From: Tigriopus japonicus
Lineage: Eukaryota > Arthropoda > Copepoda > Harpacticoida > Harpacticidae
Length of the DNA stretch: 64,000 nucleotides
Assembly: GCA_010645155.1 (NCBI GenBank)
Contig: JAAGOF010000081.1
Coordinates: 74,002-138,001, forward strand
Reading direction: 5' to 3'
Shown in pieces: positions 1 through 12,846 of this stretch. Position numbers and translations under genes: made by a program. Each line of letters begins with the position of its first letter. Position 1 is the first letter of the stretch. The notes under the pieces were generated by a model. That model was not told where the DNA came from. It ran no database searches and was given only the letters and a program-made list of their open reading frames with translations.

Positions 1-60
1 GATTTTATATTTTAGGTTGATTTCATATTTTAGGTTGAATTTGTTTTTTAGGTTGATTTT
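1..60. repeat. TTTTAGGTTGA short tandem-like repeat
   Basis: The first 60 bases hold three or four imperfect copies of a motif containing TTTTAGGTTGA, separated by T-rich spacers. The same motif is common inside the hAT-like element at 45242-46141, so this is probably the cut-off end of a related element running into the window edge. No coding content. Confidence 0.5.
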
Positions 61-1639
61 ATTTTTTGTGTTCATATTATGTAATATGTTGATCTTATAT
101 TTTATGTAGTAACATTAATATTTAACTTTCTTTACACGGAATCTGTTTCCTTGTAGCGGTAATAAAAAATCCGAACCCAACCCAAAAAATACAAGCATTG
201 GCATTTAAAACCGGGCAAGGAAAATTGTAAATTCCAGACAATTTGGGCTCTTAATCAAAAAGGGATTGTTAGAATGGTATTTTTAGAAAAATCTTTGTTT
301 TGGGGGAAAATAATCGCGACCACGTCAGATGACAAGCCAATAAGCCATTTTTTGTACTCTTAATTAAGACCAGACTTGGACATCACTCCTTTTGGTTCGT
401 ATGGCGAGAATATGGAACAAACTGCCACTGATTGTGAGATCCGCTAACAAATTATTTGCGCTCAAAAGGAGCCTTCTAAAATGGTCTTCCTTACGGCAAG
501 CTTGAAACTTTTTCGTGCAATGTGCATTATCAGTCATTTTTTACTTACAGTGATGATTTTTCTGTTTTGTTCCTCTCCTCTTGTCTCATTTTTTTACATC
601 CTTCATTACTATCATACCAATACTCTCTTTATCTGACTTTTGAGCCGTAAGTGGGTTCAATTGATTCAACATCATTTTTGAGTTTTAAATTTTCCGAAAT
701 CCAGCTTGTGCTTTTTATCACCTTCACTATTCAAACGATAGAAATCTGAAAGGTCAATTTTTAGATCAAGTTCCTTTGTCTCTTCTCAATACTCAATTCC
801 ATGGATTTGTGAGAAAAAATAATAATCGACGAAACCCAATAGTAGAATAAATGTTGAAGGTAACAGTAACAAAAAAATGAACTTACTGACTCCTCATGAA
901 GTCACTCCTCGAAATATTTCTAAAACAAAAGTTCTAAAAAAGGATAATTAAAACTTTTATTCAACAACAATTTTTACTTTAAAGCCCCAGATAATCCGAA
1001 ATTTACACTTATCCTTGCCCAGTTTAAAAAACCCTGAGTCAGTCTCAGTTTGTTAGAATTACCCATCAAAATCTTGGGAACTTTGATTTAAATAAGCCCT
1101 TTAGACCAAGTGCTATAAAGCTAGGGTTCCCATCTGAACATAGATAAAATTCAGGATCCTTGGAAATGTTTTGAGGTGGCCAGGTTGAACTGGGAAGAAC
1201 TAGAATGTTCGTTTTCTTCAAGTCAGATTGATTTGATCGAGTTAAAGTACAAATGGGCCCTTGAAATGAAAAGACAGCGAGACTAGGAAGTGGATCTGGA
1301 ACTGAAGGAAGAGATAGTTCGCATAAAGTTTGATGGGAGTAAAGTAGGAGAAATGAATATTTGATCGACCTCTTTGGTTCCCGATTTCGGCAAGTCCTGG
1401 TTCGGGAATTGCCACTTCATTCGCCGATTCACCGACCATGAAAACACACAACCCAAGTTCAAAGTTTGGCAAGCAAACCTTTGAATACGAGGCATTATGG
1501 AAGGCCGAATGATGGAATATGAGATATTGAGCAAAAGCCCTTTTGATTATAGATAACAAAGAATTTTAATAAAACTGATGATTACAAATGGATTTTTCAA
1601 TAAATGACATGTTCTGCCCAAAGACCGAATTTTAAAGAC
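61..1639. other. No gene seen; AT-rich non-coding
   Basis: Short open frames on the minus strand at 1242-1559 lack splice signals and recognisable domains. I see no convincing gene, RNA or delimited element here. Confidence 0.5.
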
Positions 1640-1755
1640 CTTCGGGAGATTATTTGTCATTTAATTGCGATTTTTAGGCATATCTGCCATTTTGAAAAGT
1701 TTTCTTTGCCATTTTGGAGCTTGATTTATTAGCCAGAAATTTTGCACCTAAACTC
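1640..1755. repeat. End fragment of the 47.3 kb hAT-like family
   Basis: This stretch repeats the TTTGCCATTTT motifs and the end sequence GCCAGAAATTTTGCACCTA, which matches the right end of the element at 47350-48173 (GCCAGAAATCTGCACCACTA). Only this end is visible, so it is a truncated copy. Confidence 0.5.
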
Positions 1756-1825
1756 ACGATCACGACTTAACAACATAATATGTGGTATGTTAAGCGTGCG
1801 CCAAGGTGTGTTAGTAGCATTGACT

Positions 1826-2041
1826 TCAAGTCAACTTCAAGTCAACCTTCTCACAATTTGACCTTAACATAAGGTTTGATCGACGAGAAACATGACTGAA
1901 AGCATGCAAAGAGGGAAGTTCTCCGGGGTCGTTGAAGCATTCCCTATCCAGGAACACATCAACGCCCATCGAACCAACTCCAAGCGAAATTCGATTCAGT
2001 GTTTCTTCGAAGTCGCTGTCAAAAATTGCACGCCCCCTGAC
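1826..2041 (-). CDS. Candidate internal or terminal exon, function unknown
   Basis: On the minus strand a pyrimidine-rich stretch (about 2043-2095) ends in AACAG at 2042-2046, followed by 71 open codons to a TGA at 1826-1828. The peptide is balanced and protein-like in its first 50 residues, with segments such as AIFDSDFEETLNRIS and GVDVFLDREC, then becomes less convincing. There is no start codon, so it would be an exon of a gene lying upstream (higher coordinates). The plus strand is also open at 1892-2239 for 115 codons, so the coding strand is not certain. I do not recognise the product. Confidence 0.3.
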   Translation of the reverse strand, partial: VRGRAIFDSDFEETLNRISLGVGSMGVDVFLDRECFNDPGELPSLHAFSHVSRRSNLMLRSNCEKVDLKLT

Positions 2042-2865
2042 CTGTTCTTATGCCCGGGGTTGAAAAGGGTGCGAGAAAGAGACAAAAGGAGAAATGTGGG
2101 GAAGCTGAAATCAGGGGGTGACGGCTTTGAAAGCAGGCGAGTGAACTATCATAGATGTTCGGGAATTTCAAGATCAAAACGGACCGTCACATTCGAGAAA
2201 AGCCAAATTGATGGAGAAAATCAGGCAAGCACACTCTGAAGTAAACTTGCAAGTCAACTATTGACCTTTGCCATCATGGCATACAAGCTAAAGTGTACCA
2301 CGAGTCTTTATGCCCTTGGAAATCCTATTTCGTTGTGGAGGGGGTGGAGGGAGTTTGGTTGGGTTCAAGGGTCGGAGGTTTGAGCCTCACTCCTACCCAC
2401 GAAGCTAACATCACATCATCCGGTTTTCCGATAACCATTCTCATGTCTGGAATCATTGTGTTTCTCCATTTGTGAGCGCAGACTAACGCTTAAAAGTTTC
2501 CATTAAAAAGGCATAGACTGTTAGAAAAGATATACTTGAGATCGGAGAAGAAAAATCAAACCTGGGACTTCGCTCATTAGAGAGCACTTTCAAGTGCGAG
2601 ATTGCCCTTAAACCGAGTGCAGGATGACCATATTTGCTTAAGCAAGCACTCTAAAACAAAGAGTCCTTGGCTTAAATTGCTTTTGTAAGTCATTAGCAAC
2701 ATCATTACTTGTATGTACAAGTAGAACTAACTTCAGCAGCAACACATTTGCCTTAGGTCTTAGTTAATGACCAGGCAAAAAATGTTTGACTGTCTAGCTA
2801 TACTCATACTCATTTCATTTGGGCTGCATAATCAGCATGACGTTAGGAATGCTCTGGAGGTTTAA

Positions 2866-4320
2866 ATGAGAGGAGGAATAAATAAAATAAAAAATAAAAA
2901 AAGGCTGCAAATAAAGAAGAAGCTCATTTTCGAGATTACCTCCATCACGGAGCCTCAGTGGAGCAGCAATATAGGGCTTGCACTTCTCCTGACCCAAATC
3001 CAACCACTCCCTCAAGATCTCTTCAGTCACGCCTTCCAAACATCTTTTTTCCCACCAAACGTGATGGAGTCAGCCATCATCTTTATCAATAATAAGGGTC
3101 CCAAGGCATTCCAGACAGTCATCGGACCATCGCCTTGAAAAAAAACCTTTTTGAAGATTGTGCCCTCCCTGTTAGCTGCTTGCTTCTCTAGATTGGCCGA
3201 AAATTGGAATCTCCTTCCCGAGTTTTCATTCGGCTTCCGGAAAAACCGTTCAACCACCTCGGCAGCCACTCTCCTCAACGAAATTGAGTATACCAACATC
3301 AGTGCTAAGAAGAGTTTCTATGGATGTTTTGTGGATTTCTCCAAAGCATTGGACAAGGTAGACCGAACGGGGCTATTCCTTAAACACCAACTATGGGGAA
3401 TTCCGCGTTCATTAAGGGTCCTGTTTGCGGACATCTATGCGGGACTCAGATGCTCCATTCGTTCTGGTGAGCACCTATCCCAAAGTTACTTCATATCAAT
3501 CGGCCTTTCGCAGGGGGATCCACCATAGCCAATACTTTTCAACCTTTATGTATCCGACCTGTCCGAAGCTCTTACTCACCGAGGCCCCGCCATTAACCAC
3601 AATAGAATACCGTATTTGCAATATGCAGGCGACCTGATTCTTTTGGCTGAATTAGCCGTGGAATTGCAAAATGCCATCAATGCTCTCCACGGTTATTGCC
3701 AAGAGAACGGCCTTCAAGTCAACACCATCAAGACAAAGGCCATGGCGTTCAATAAAGGTCGTCTGCCACCCACCGCCTTTCACATGAACAATAGCCCGAT
3801 TGAAATTGTCAAGTTTTTCAACTATGTCGGTTTCACCTTTTCCACTCAACTCTCCTTGACCAATCACCTTAACATCGCAATAACCAAGGCTAGGGCCAGG
3901 ATCGGATACATCTGCAATAGACTGCCCATCAAGAATCTTCCCCTTCCAATAGTTCTTCAACTCTTCCGGACTTTCATCACCCCCATCTTCCTCTACGGCC
4001 TTCATCTCTGGCTCCCAAACTCCGCCCAATCCGCCTTCAAATACGCCGATGCCACCTACACCAAATTCCTCAAACGATACCTCTTCGTGCCTTAAAATGC
4101 CAATAATGCATGGACGCATTTCCTATGCGAAACCGAGCCCTTCACCACCGGGCTGGCAAGGTTAGTGTCCAACAGTGTTAGGAACCTGACCTTTCCGGAG
4201 GCAATGTCGGGACACATGTTATCATTCCCAGTCAAGGATTTCACAACACCCAATTGTCCTTGGCCCGACATACCCTCGAAATATTGGCAGTCAGGCACCT
4301 TCGTCCGGTTTCTTGCCTAA
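2866..4320 (+). pseudogene. Broken LINE (non-LTR) reverse transcriptase
   Basis: A single frame encodes most of a reverse-transcriptase domain of a non-LTR retrotransposon. The order is conserved: GFRKNRST near 3230, VDFSKALD near 3335, SQGDPP near 3510, then LFNLYVSDL, and YAGD at about 3618 in place of the catalytic YxDD. The thumb-like part follows, with FFNYVGFTFS and FRTFITPIFLYGLHLW. Three in-frame stops interrupt it: TGA at 3136-3138, TAG at 3526-3528 (where the family has Ser after DP) and TAA at 4093-4095. The reading continues in frame past each to a TAA at 4318-4320. With a mutated YADD box and three stops it cannot encode an active enzyme. No endonuclease domain is visible upstream, so the copy is also 5' truncated. 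Clade not determined. Confidence 0.85.
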
Positions 4321-4548
4321 TTCCACCAAAGACAGGAACTGACGAAAGACCTGTTCAATCTGACCCATCCACTCAACTGAAATAACCAAGTTTTGAACAA
4401 CCTGACATGACTTTAGGTCGCAATAAACATTGTTATCAATATCAAACGAATGGAGAAATAGCCTCACTTCGTACCCCTCCTAATGAGCTCTTGTCCAGCC
4501 GACAGAGTTCACACTGCACCGCCGTAAATTGTGTCATTCTTTCTACAT
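2903..4548 (+). mobile_element. Degenerate non-LTR retrotransposon copy
   Basis: This is the full extent over which the copy can be compared with the shorter repeat at 7984-8155. Bases 2903-2972 match 7984-8053, and 4437-4548 match 8048-8155. Between them lies the broken reverse transcriptase. No poly-A tail or target-site duplication is obvious. Confidence 0.6.
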
Positions 4549-4743
4549 ACGCAATGTGACCCTAAGCAGGAACCCCTGAAAGGGGTGGACACGAACTCCG
4601 ATTTTTGAAAAAATGGTATGAGGCCGAGGCTATATTTTGACACGACGTCATTTATTCCTTATTAATGTCTAAAACTGTTGAACATGTGTTTTGAAAGAAT
4701 TCACGCAAACTTTTTGTGTTAATATTTGTGGACTGGATGTTCT

Positions 4744-5152
4744 TCACCTTGATTTTAGAAGTCCCAGCACTCTTTTTACTCGTCTCATGAACTTTTGACA
4801 TTCAACTCTCCAAAGGATTTTAGTCCTCATAAGAATGAGGAAAATACGTAGATGGAATCTTGCTTCACCCATTAGTCCAACTTCAGTGAAATAATGCTTA
4901 ACAGAAGTATCTGTGGTGGTATCTGGAGTGTTACTCATCTTCCATCCTCTTCAACACCTCCACAACGCAGGAACCATTTCCATAAGAAAATGAAAAAACA
5001 AGAATGGTCTCATTTTGAAACAAGATGGAGTCCAAGTCAGAGATGTTGTTGGCTATAACCATTGAAGGGCACTTTTGACGGTTCTGGATCAGATCAGCCA
5101 TCTGATCCGGATTGGAACAGGAACAAAGGCAATCACAACGTCCTTGAGACAA
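4744..5152 (-). CDS. Two overlapping small open frames, weak coding candidate
   Basis: A 73-codon frame (4931-5152) and a 64-codon frame (4744-4938) overlap on the minus strand in different frames. The first is cysteine-rich at its start and ends in a plausible stretch (SCVVEVLKRMEDE). A single frameshift near 4935 would join them. No splice sites or family match support them, and they could be chance frames or a decayed gene. Confidence 0.2.
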
Positions 5153-5621
5153 AATGAGTGAAAAACATGAGGATTAAAGCCTTGATTGTGGATTTGATTG
5201 AAAATGTTTCAAGTCTTGGGGCTCAAGAAGGTCGGGACCACGCAGGACTGGGGCTAAGGGTCCTTCAGGACCAAAGGATCATGTCTTATCATTGCAGGGA
5301 TAGGCTCTACAGGCTTGATAAGGTTTGATTGATCTTCTTAGATCCCCTTGTCCAGGAATTAACAATCAGATTGAATGAAAAAATCCACACAATTCAATCT
5401 TGATGGGAGCATTTCATTCTAAAGACTTTGGGAGGGTCCATGGACCCGGGTTAGACTGTCAGATCACCAATTTGGGCTGACTGACTCCAAAGGCAGATCA
5501 AAATATTGAGCCCATCCATTGCTAGTAGGTCCACCTGATAGGTTTCAAAGTCATCTTAATTTGTTCTTCATTTGATCGAATTCTTGACACTGAGGACTTC
5601 TTCTTTCTTTGTTCTATATTG

Positions 5622-6164
5622 ACCTTAATCCGAACGCAAATTCCTCTTGAAAAGGGATTAAGAACCAACTTTCCCCACATACTCTCACCCGGATCAAAAC
5701 GGGGAGTTTTATCGCACTCGTCCATCACACAACTTGAACAACTTAAGAGTATCTTACCTGTCCTTATTATCCTGAACTAAAAGACACAACCATACAATAA
5801 AGGAAATTCGAAAAAGGACCATCATTTATAGAACATGTTATGCCAAGTTGACAATCTCACAACCTATAACAACCTTGATTTCATACAAAGTTTGGCATGT
5901 GTTAATTCAGTTCAGGATAATACCTGAAATATTGATGGATGGGTTCAATTGTAAGTTCAAAGATACTAATAAGACGTTTAAGTCGGATGATATATGAGCT
6001 CGGAAAAAAACGATATTTTGTTGTTGATAATTCAAGTAATCGTAAGATATTCTTAGTTGTTCAAGTTGTGCAATGGATGAGCGTAAAGAAACTCCCCGTT
6101 TTGGTCCGTGGGAAAGTTGGTTCTTAATCCTTTTGCAAGAAGAATTTGGGCTCGGAGTCCGGTA
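5622..6164. repeat. Foldback element with 125-135 bp inverted arms
   Basis: The left arm (5622-5757) and right arm (6041-6164) are reverse complements with scattered mismatches. Shared blocks include GGATTAAGAACCAACTTTCC, CAAAACGGGGAGTTT and CACAACTTGAACAACT. About 280 bases of unrelated AT-rich sequence separate the arms. The arrangement is that of a non-autonomous foldback DNA transposon. I could not define a target-site duplication, so the superfamily is unknown. Confidence 0.6.
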
Positions 6165-6175
6165 CAAATTCGTTT

Positions 6176-7977
6176 TTTTGCTTTAGTTAGGGCTATCACT
6201 TCCGAAGGTTATTGCAGGTAACCTCGTCATCAGATTTCATTTGATCACTTTGATCGTCATCTTGTAGATCAGACACCTTTGTGGGTTCATTCGCACTCCA
6301 TGATGTGGTCATTCATTCACTATTTCATTCACTCTTTCTTGGGTGAACTGGATGTCTTCGAAACACCAACATCGGACTGATTTTTGGGCATGGCGTTGAC
6401 CTTTACCAAGGCTAGGACTTGGCTGGACCCGCTTGAAACACAGGGAACACCGATTGGCGCACTATCTTTTGGAATTTTGGTCGATTTCCGTTTGATTTTC
6501 CGCTCCCAACATGGCGGTTTGTTCTTCTTGTTTACGAATCTCGGCCTCATACCGGAGGTTGCGTGCCGGAGAAATTCCGCGAGTTCGCATCCAGTATTAA
6601 TACTATTATATAGGTTATCCCTGCCCTAAGTGACCAACAAGGGCAATGTAAAGGTACTTCTAATTCAATAATCAGTGACTTAATGATACACGCCCTAATC
6701 TTAAACCAGTTTAGGAGTCCGGCAAATAAAGCAGCAAAAAAAGGCTTGTTGAAGTGAAGTGCTGGAGATGAATTTAACAAAATTGTCGTGAAAGGCAGCA
6801 AAATAAACGTTTCTATGACTGATAGATCCTTGAATTTCCAACCATTTACCCTTGTTTTTCTTGTGGAAAAGAGGCCTTTTTATCCATCGCATTTTATGTT
6901 TCATATCATTATTTCATCTCACAATGAAGCCCCACAGGCAGCCCTTGTCATGTTTATCAAATTGGAGAGCAAACAGAAAATTCCCTTGCCTCGACTTCAT
7001 TCACGTCAAACTTACGAAATAATAACGTGATTGAATCTACATAAAAGCCGCAACAAGCATTTCCATAAGCTTTATCCATTTATTCTATTGACGAGAAAAG
7101 AACCAGATTTTAGCTCAGTGTTGCCATTCAAATCCTTGTCAAGTTTTTGGGATTAAAAATCTGAACACATCTTAACTGTTCAAAAAGCAAGGGACAAAAC
7201 ACTCCTTGTTGTCTCCCATCCCTATTTATTTCTCATTCCACATATTGTAAAACTGTTCATCGTTCATATTTTTTATCATTTAAAATTCAACAGTAACAAC
7301 AAACAGTTGTGGAGTGTCTTTTCTCCAACACTTAGCTTTAGAAGCTTCCCATTGAAACATACCAAGTAACACTAGAATCAACAATGCCCATCTATGATTC
7401 TCCCAAGGTTTCTCAATTTACTCTACTTTGGTGTTATGTACTATATAGTCTCATCTTTTCCCACTTAAAACGACTACTGATATTTATTTTGTAAGCCATC
7501 ACTTTTGGTACCAAATGCATGGTGTAATGAGAATGTATGGTCCTTTCCGATGCAGACTCCTCCCAATATATCCTTGTAAGGCAAAGGAAAACTGAATGTT
7601 CACCATCTGTATTGTACCTAATACAAAAATCAGAGATAGGGACCTCCTGTTCCCATTCTTTCGCGGAGTGACATTTAATCTCTTAACTCTTGTTCTCGCT
7701 TTCCAAAGAAAGAAAGGCCAGATGTGGCAGAAAGAAGTTCATCGTAAATTGTTAGAAGCCAACATTCTAAAGATCCAAACCGACAAATGCGATCGAGGTG
7801 GTCGGAACTTTTCTTCTAGCAATGTCGGGCTCTGGAAAGGTCACTTATCAAATTTTGAGTGGCTAGAAAAAGCACACTGTTGTTTTGTGTCGGAAAGGCA
7901 ATTTTTTTTCTTGGCAAAATACTTATCTTGATTGACCAGATTGCCCATGCTTTGGGTGGAGAAGCAAACGAGAGAAG
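6176..7977. other. No gene seen
   Basis: Several frames of 60-111 codons occur on both strands, the longest on the plus strand at 7596-7931, but none has flanking splice signals or recognisable motifs. Probably intergenic or intronic. Confidence 0.5.
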
Positions 7978-7983
7978 AAACAT

Positions 7984-8155
7984 GGCTGCAAATAAAGGAA
8001 AAGCCCATTTTCGAGATTACCCCCATCAGGGAGCCTCAGTGGAGCAGCAATATAAAACGAATAAAGAAATAGCCTCACTTCGTACCCCTCCTAATGAGCT
8101 CTTGTCCAGCCGACAGAGTTCACATTGCAGCGCCATAAATTGTTTCATTCTTTCT
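7984..8155 (+). repeat. Internally deleted relative of the 2.9-4.5 kb LINE copy
   Basis: The first 70 bases match 2903-2972 and the rest match 4437-4548, joined exactly at a shared CAATAT. About 1.46 kb containing the reverse transcriptase is absent. Either this is a deletion derivative created at the CAATAT microhomology, or the reverse-transcriptase segment was inserted into the shared repeat in the other copy. Confidence 0.75.
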
Positions 8156-8165
8156 CCCTGAAACC

Positions 8166-11079
8166 TTAAGCAGTCACGCAAATTGCTTTGTTCTTTGACG
8201 GACATGGTGAATACAAACTGCCTCGCTGGGTCTCCTTTGTTTGTGCGTATGTTGGAACTTTAAAGGCGCGCTCTTCAAATGCTGTAGAGCTCTTGTAAAA
8301 AGAGACGGTACACGTTTAGTACTTGAATGGAATATCAAGTTGTGAAAGTTAGAATAAGCATGAAGACTTTTGTCAAGTAAACGCTGGTGTGCGTGTCAAG
8401 TTATTGGACAAATGTAACAAATACAGCATTTGTCGAAATGTTCAAAATGTTTGATGCACATAGAACTATGCATGAGTCATAAATAAACACTTTAGCAAAT
8501 ACTTGTCAAATTATTCAATAGACGTGTAGATCGGGCCTTATCTCAAGAAAATGAGGAATTATTTTGAGTTAGCATGATGCAACAAATGAATTTCAATTAC
8601 CGTGGTATTTTGAAGGAGTTGTTAACACAGAAGCTGAGTTTTTAAATTTTCATGGCTACAACTTTTAATGAGAGCACATTTGATCAATAGATGAAATAAA
8701 AAACAAGAATCTCACCCTCTCTATGTTGATTATCTAAATTTGAACATACAAACAAGACTTTTAGAAGAATGAAGAAAATAATTCCTTTAAAAATGTTGTT
8801 TAAAAGAGTCAAGAGAGTTTTTTATACTTAACAACAGTCATGAAGACTTAGTCAAATGTCGTTTGAAAAAGAACAAGAACAGAAAAGTATTTCCAATTTG
8901 AGCTAAAGTATGATGAAAATGAAATCTATTACAAACTCTGTATGATTTGAGCATGAGTGGTAACGAATGTGCAATTTGTCTTCTTCTCTCTCATTTGTCT
9001 CTGGTTTAGTACTCTAGAGTAATGCAATTGAGTTTGTGCATTGTTTCGTGAAATGCATTAAACTTGGCTGGACAAACTAGAATAGTCAAAACTTGCGGTG
9101 AGGGTCATTTAGAAACGAGAGGGAGACCTCTGCAAGACCTCCTCATGTTTTTGTTCACCAATTGTCTTAGAACGACCAAATTAATTCTAGAAATGATGTA
9201 GTAAAAAATTGCAAATAACTTGAATTTAAACATCAGAGAATAAATCATGAATTTTTAAGTCTTGGATTGGTAAATCTTAAAATAGCTCTCCCGCACACAT
9301 CCAACTTTCTAGTGGGTTCGTTTCTTCAGCAGAGCGAAACATCTCTGGGGTTTTGTAAGTTTTCCCTTGGGTCAACTTTTAAGAGTAGAGTTTCTAACTG
9401 GAGTCGGAATCACGCTAATGGGATCGGATTTTAATCGACATTTTTTCACAAGAACATCAAAAGCATCACTTTGTAACTTTGTTAGTATGTAGCCCTTCAT
9501 TACTTGTAGAGTCAACAAGCACTTTTCCCGTTTTAAACAATGTTACCATTAAATGAAGGAGGACCTATCTTTTTAAGAGGTGTTCAAACGAATCACTCAT
9601 CGAATTGGCAAAATATTGTGAGTTTTTCATTCTTGTGTAGGATAATATATATTTTCATGACCACTCCTAAAATGAGTTGGATAAAATCATTGTCTTTTGG
9701 ACAATGGTTCCATCTTTCATGGACGATAAAAGTTTGCAATCAAAGATAAAGCTGCGCCCAATTCCGTTTTTGGCACTTTTCTCTCTGAAGTTACACCAAA
9801 AGTTGGAATTACCTTCCCCATAGTGACATTACCCCAACTTCTGATAACAAATTCCCCATCTTCAATTTCTGTTCTTTGTGGGTCTGTCCGCTTTCGATTA
9901 ACCTAAAGTGTGATAAATCGTACAATAACACTTATTTCACTGGTTTTCGTTTTACTTTAAGTGGTTGGATCCCTTTTGAATCTCGGAGTTCGTTCCACGT
10001 GCCTCGAAAATTTGGCAAACAATGGGATCACATGAATCTTGAGCGTGCTCTGACCTCATTTTCGGGCCCATTTTTGCAAGTTCCCAAGGAGCAATTGTCA
10101 AAAGAGTAACGGGCTTGTTGCACAAGCTCACTATTCTTTGGAGTCTCAAGATAGAATTACTCACAGTTACAAGCCCCTAGTGAGTGAATGCATGCACTTT
10201 ATATGAGAAGTTGCAGGATTAACTCTTTTAGCATACATGAGGGAAATTTCAAAAATTGGAAGCGCATGAAATAATTTAGGGGTTGTGGAACATACTCGAA
10301 GAAGCAAATTGTGATTACGTTTGACCATTGTTTGTTGTTATTACACATGCAAAGAGGACGACAATTACCATTTACAGCCTCATATGCGGATGAAAGCAAG
10401 TGGTTGACCAAAGAACGTACCTTGAACAATATGCTCGTGATCCTAGAAAATCTTTGTATACAACTGCCACATGGGATTTGCTTGTGATTGCTACAGAGTA
10501 AAGCACTACATATAGAAAAGTAGCGTTCTGTAAGGGAAACGACCTCTAGAGCGTGTCAAATTGTGGTGAGTTTGTAAACAAACAACGTTTTGTGGCCGAA
10601 AAAGGAGAAACAGTACAAGTGAAGTCGCTGGAAGAAGTCTTTGATCTTAAGAATGAGCATTGTTGCTCTTCAATTGATGTAACCAACGAAATAATTCTGT
10701 TTGTCATATTTTAGTAGGTTGCCCAAGATGCCTTTGAACGTTTTTTATGCCAATTCTAGCATTTTGATGCAGAGTTGAGTGGAGTGACATTTCTTTGTTG
10801 TGGCTTTGAACTTCAAAAGACCCCAAAACATTTCGGGAAGATAAGTACAAACTCCAAGTTAACAAAATGGAATGTAGAGATGGCCTGGAAGAGATGAAGA
10901 GACTCGGACAGAAATTTTGGCCAAGAGGGACCAAAACCAGCAAATAAAAATTCTTACATATTCCAGTACAAATTGCAGCATGTAAAATGGTTACATTAAT
11001 TGATTTTTTCTGCTTTTCTTGCTTTTTGAGCTTTTTTTTAAATGGTTTTCCTTCATGACGTTGTTAAACTTATAACTAG
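8166..11079. other. No gene seen
   Basis: AT-rich sequence with short non-overlapping frames. No convincing exon, RNA gene or delimited repeat. In the channel gene's direction this lies downstream of the Kv2-like T1 exons and could be its intron, but I found no transmembrane or pore-like exon here. Confidence 0.4.
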
Positions 11080-11228
11080 GGCCGGGATATTTTTTTGCTG
11101 TGGGGCAAATTCTAGACATTTCAAGCAATGAGCGGACAATATTTTGACAAAAATGTCAACAGTCAGCTGACAATGTACTCTCAAACGTCTGAAATTACGT
11201 CTCCACAAAAAAAGAAAATCCCAGCCCC
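11080..11228. repeat. Short TAGGGCCGGGAT-ended element
   Basis: The left end TAGGGCCGGGAT and right end ATCCCAGCCCCT are imperfect inverted repeats. The inner part (TTTTTGCTGTGGGG, CAGCTGAC) resembles 46990-47117, whose right end is ATCCGGGCCC. It is probably a small relative of the CAGGGCCCGG hAT-like family. Flanks CTTATAAC and CTTATTAT are only partly alike as a target duplication. Confidence 0.45.
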
Positions 11229-12238
11229 TCCCTTATTATGACTCTTGTAAACTAGAAATAAAAAGCTCAAAGAACAGTCTCAAAAAGAAACAACTTGGTC
11301 AGAAAAACTATCAAACCTGTTAAAAGTGTCTCCTGAAGCCATTGAAGGTCAGACGATAATTTGAGACTTCTGACGGCAACAAACATTATTATATCAACAA
11401 AGCTCTTTCGTGAAGTCGGTACTATATCATAAACAGAACTTCATGGATGGTGTAAATGTCACGCGAAAGGTTGGTGGAGAAACATTTTCCTTTTGTGGAT
11501 GACTACAAAGGTCAGGATGTTCCATATTCAGACTATTTGCTCTGGGACAATGTTCGGCAATCTGTTTGGTTTTGTACCTCAATTGGATGGACCAAGGTTG
11601 TTGGAACAGACCCACAAAGCCAACTCTCGACAAAAACCCAAACGAATGGGAAAGAACAAGAGCCAGAGAACCACAAAAGAGATCTAAAGACATGCCATAA
11701 ATTTGCTTTAACAAGGTTGTAATGGCTTCCAAAGAGATCCAAGTGGGTGCGTGCAAAAGGGAAAAAATGATCCCCTTAACTTATCTTGAAGTCTCTTTGT
11801 TGGCAATTGTTCGCTTGAAAGCGAAACAAAGACATACCAATTTACAACCACTCCAATTCTCTTTTTTGCAAAAGTGCCAACTTAAGGTTAGAATAATGGT
11901 TGAGCCGAAAAAAACAAGGAGATTACGAACAAAGTGTTGCTGCCTTTGAGATCAACATGATGATTCGAAAACCTATCACTATCAAGAATAAATTGTGTTT
12001 TACAGTTTTCATATGACAAGTTTTGTTGGTTATACAAATATTTTTGATAATAAAAAATTTGGAACATTTTCAAAGCACGGTAGAGATAATATAGAAATTG
12101 GCTTAGAAATTGATTATTGTTGGTCCAAATTTCAATCCCTTGAAATAATTATTTCTTTCGATAAATGAGTCAGAGGACATGACATCGCGTTCAAGATTTT
12201 AGCAAACTCATTTTTTCAGTAACGTTAACTTGCACGTA

Positions 12239-12846
12239 TCGACGTTCACGATTCAATCGAAAAAAGCGACCTCAAGCGGCATTTATGGCATGACCTGTGG
12301 TGTAAAAAAGAGAAATTCCGAAAATACGCTCTTCACTCTGCTAAGTTTGAATGCCTCTGGTACATCCTCTGTGATTTGTAATTGGCAGCAGTTAACAGCA
12401 AATTGTTACTTATTGTTTCAAAAAACAGTCTTAAATTTTAAGGACATCAAGATTTTTGCCTCGTTTTGAAGTTATTACACGTTTAAAACGTCAGCTTCAG
12501 TTTCAAAATTAGTCACCCTCTACATATGAGGAAGGAGAAAAAAGGGAAAAGGAGAAGGCAAGTGGGGCCGTCAACCAAATCAGAGCGACCAATTTCAGAC
12601 CTTAAAAAAGGAGTTGGGGAAGGTTTCAGACTAGTGGACTTTTAAACACCGTTGTGACAAACCAATGCAATTTTGGTGCATTACAAGTACACAGCATTTG
12701 AAGTTAGAATAAATGGCTCTAGAATGAAACGAAAAGGAAACACCAAATACTGATAAAACTTGCATAAAAAGCGAAAGAAGTTACTACATAGACCGGGTCT
12801 CTTTCTTGTGTGTACACACCACGTTTTGAATCGTGAACGTCAATAG
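12239..12846. repeat. Possible element bounded by GACGTTCACGATTCAA inverted ends
   Basis: GACGTTCACGATTCAA at about 12240 recurs as its reverse complement at about 12829-12844. The 600 bases between contain only small open frames. The flanks do not give a clear target duplication, so this may be a decayed element or coincidence. Confidence 0.3.

Noticed and set aside
2866..4320. Stop-codon read-through or recoding in the reverse transcriptase
   Set aside because: Three different stop codons plus a mutated YADD box point to simple decay.
7820..7880. ABC-transporter Walker A motif (LAMSGSGKV) on the plus strand
   Set aside because: The Lys is followed by Val rather than Ser/Thr, a stop follows within eight codons, and there is no supporting exon.
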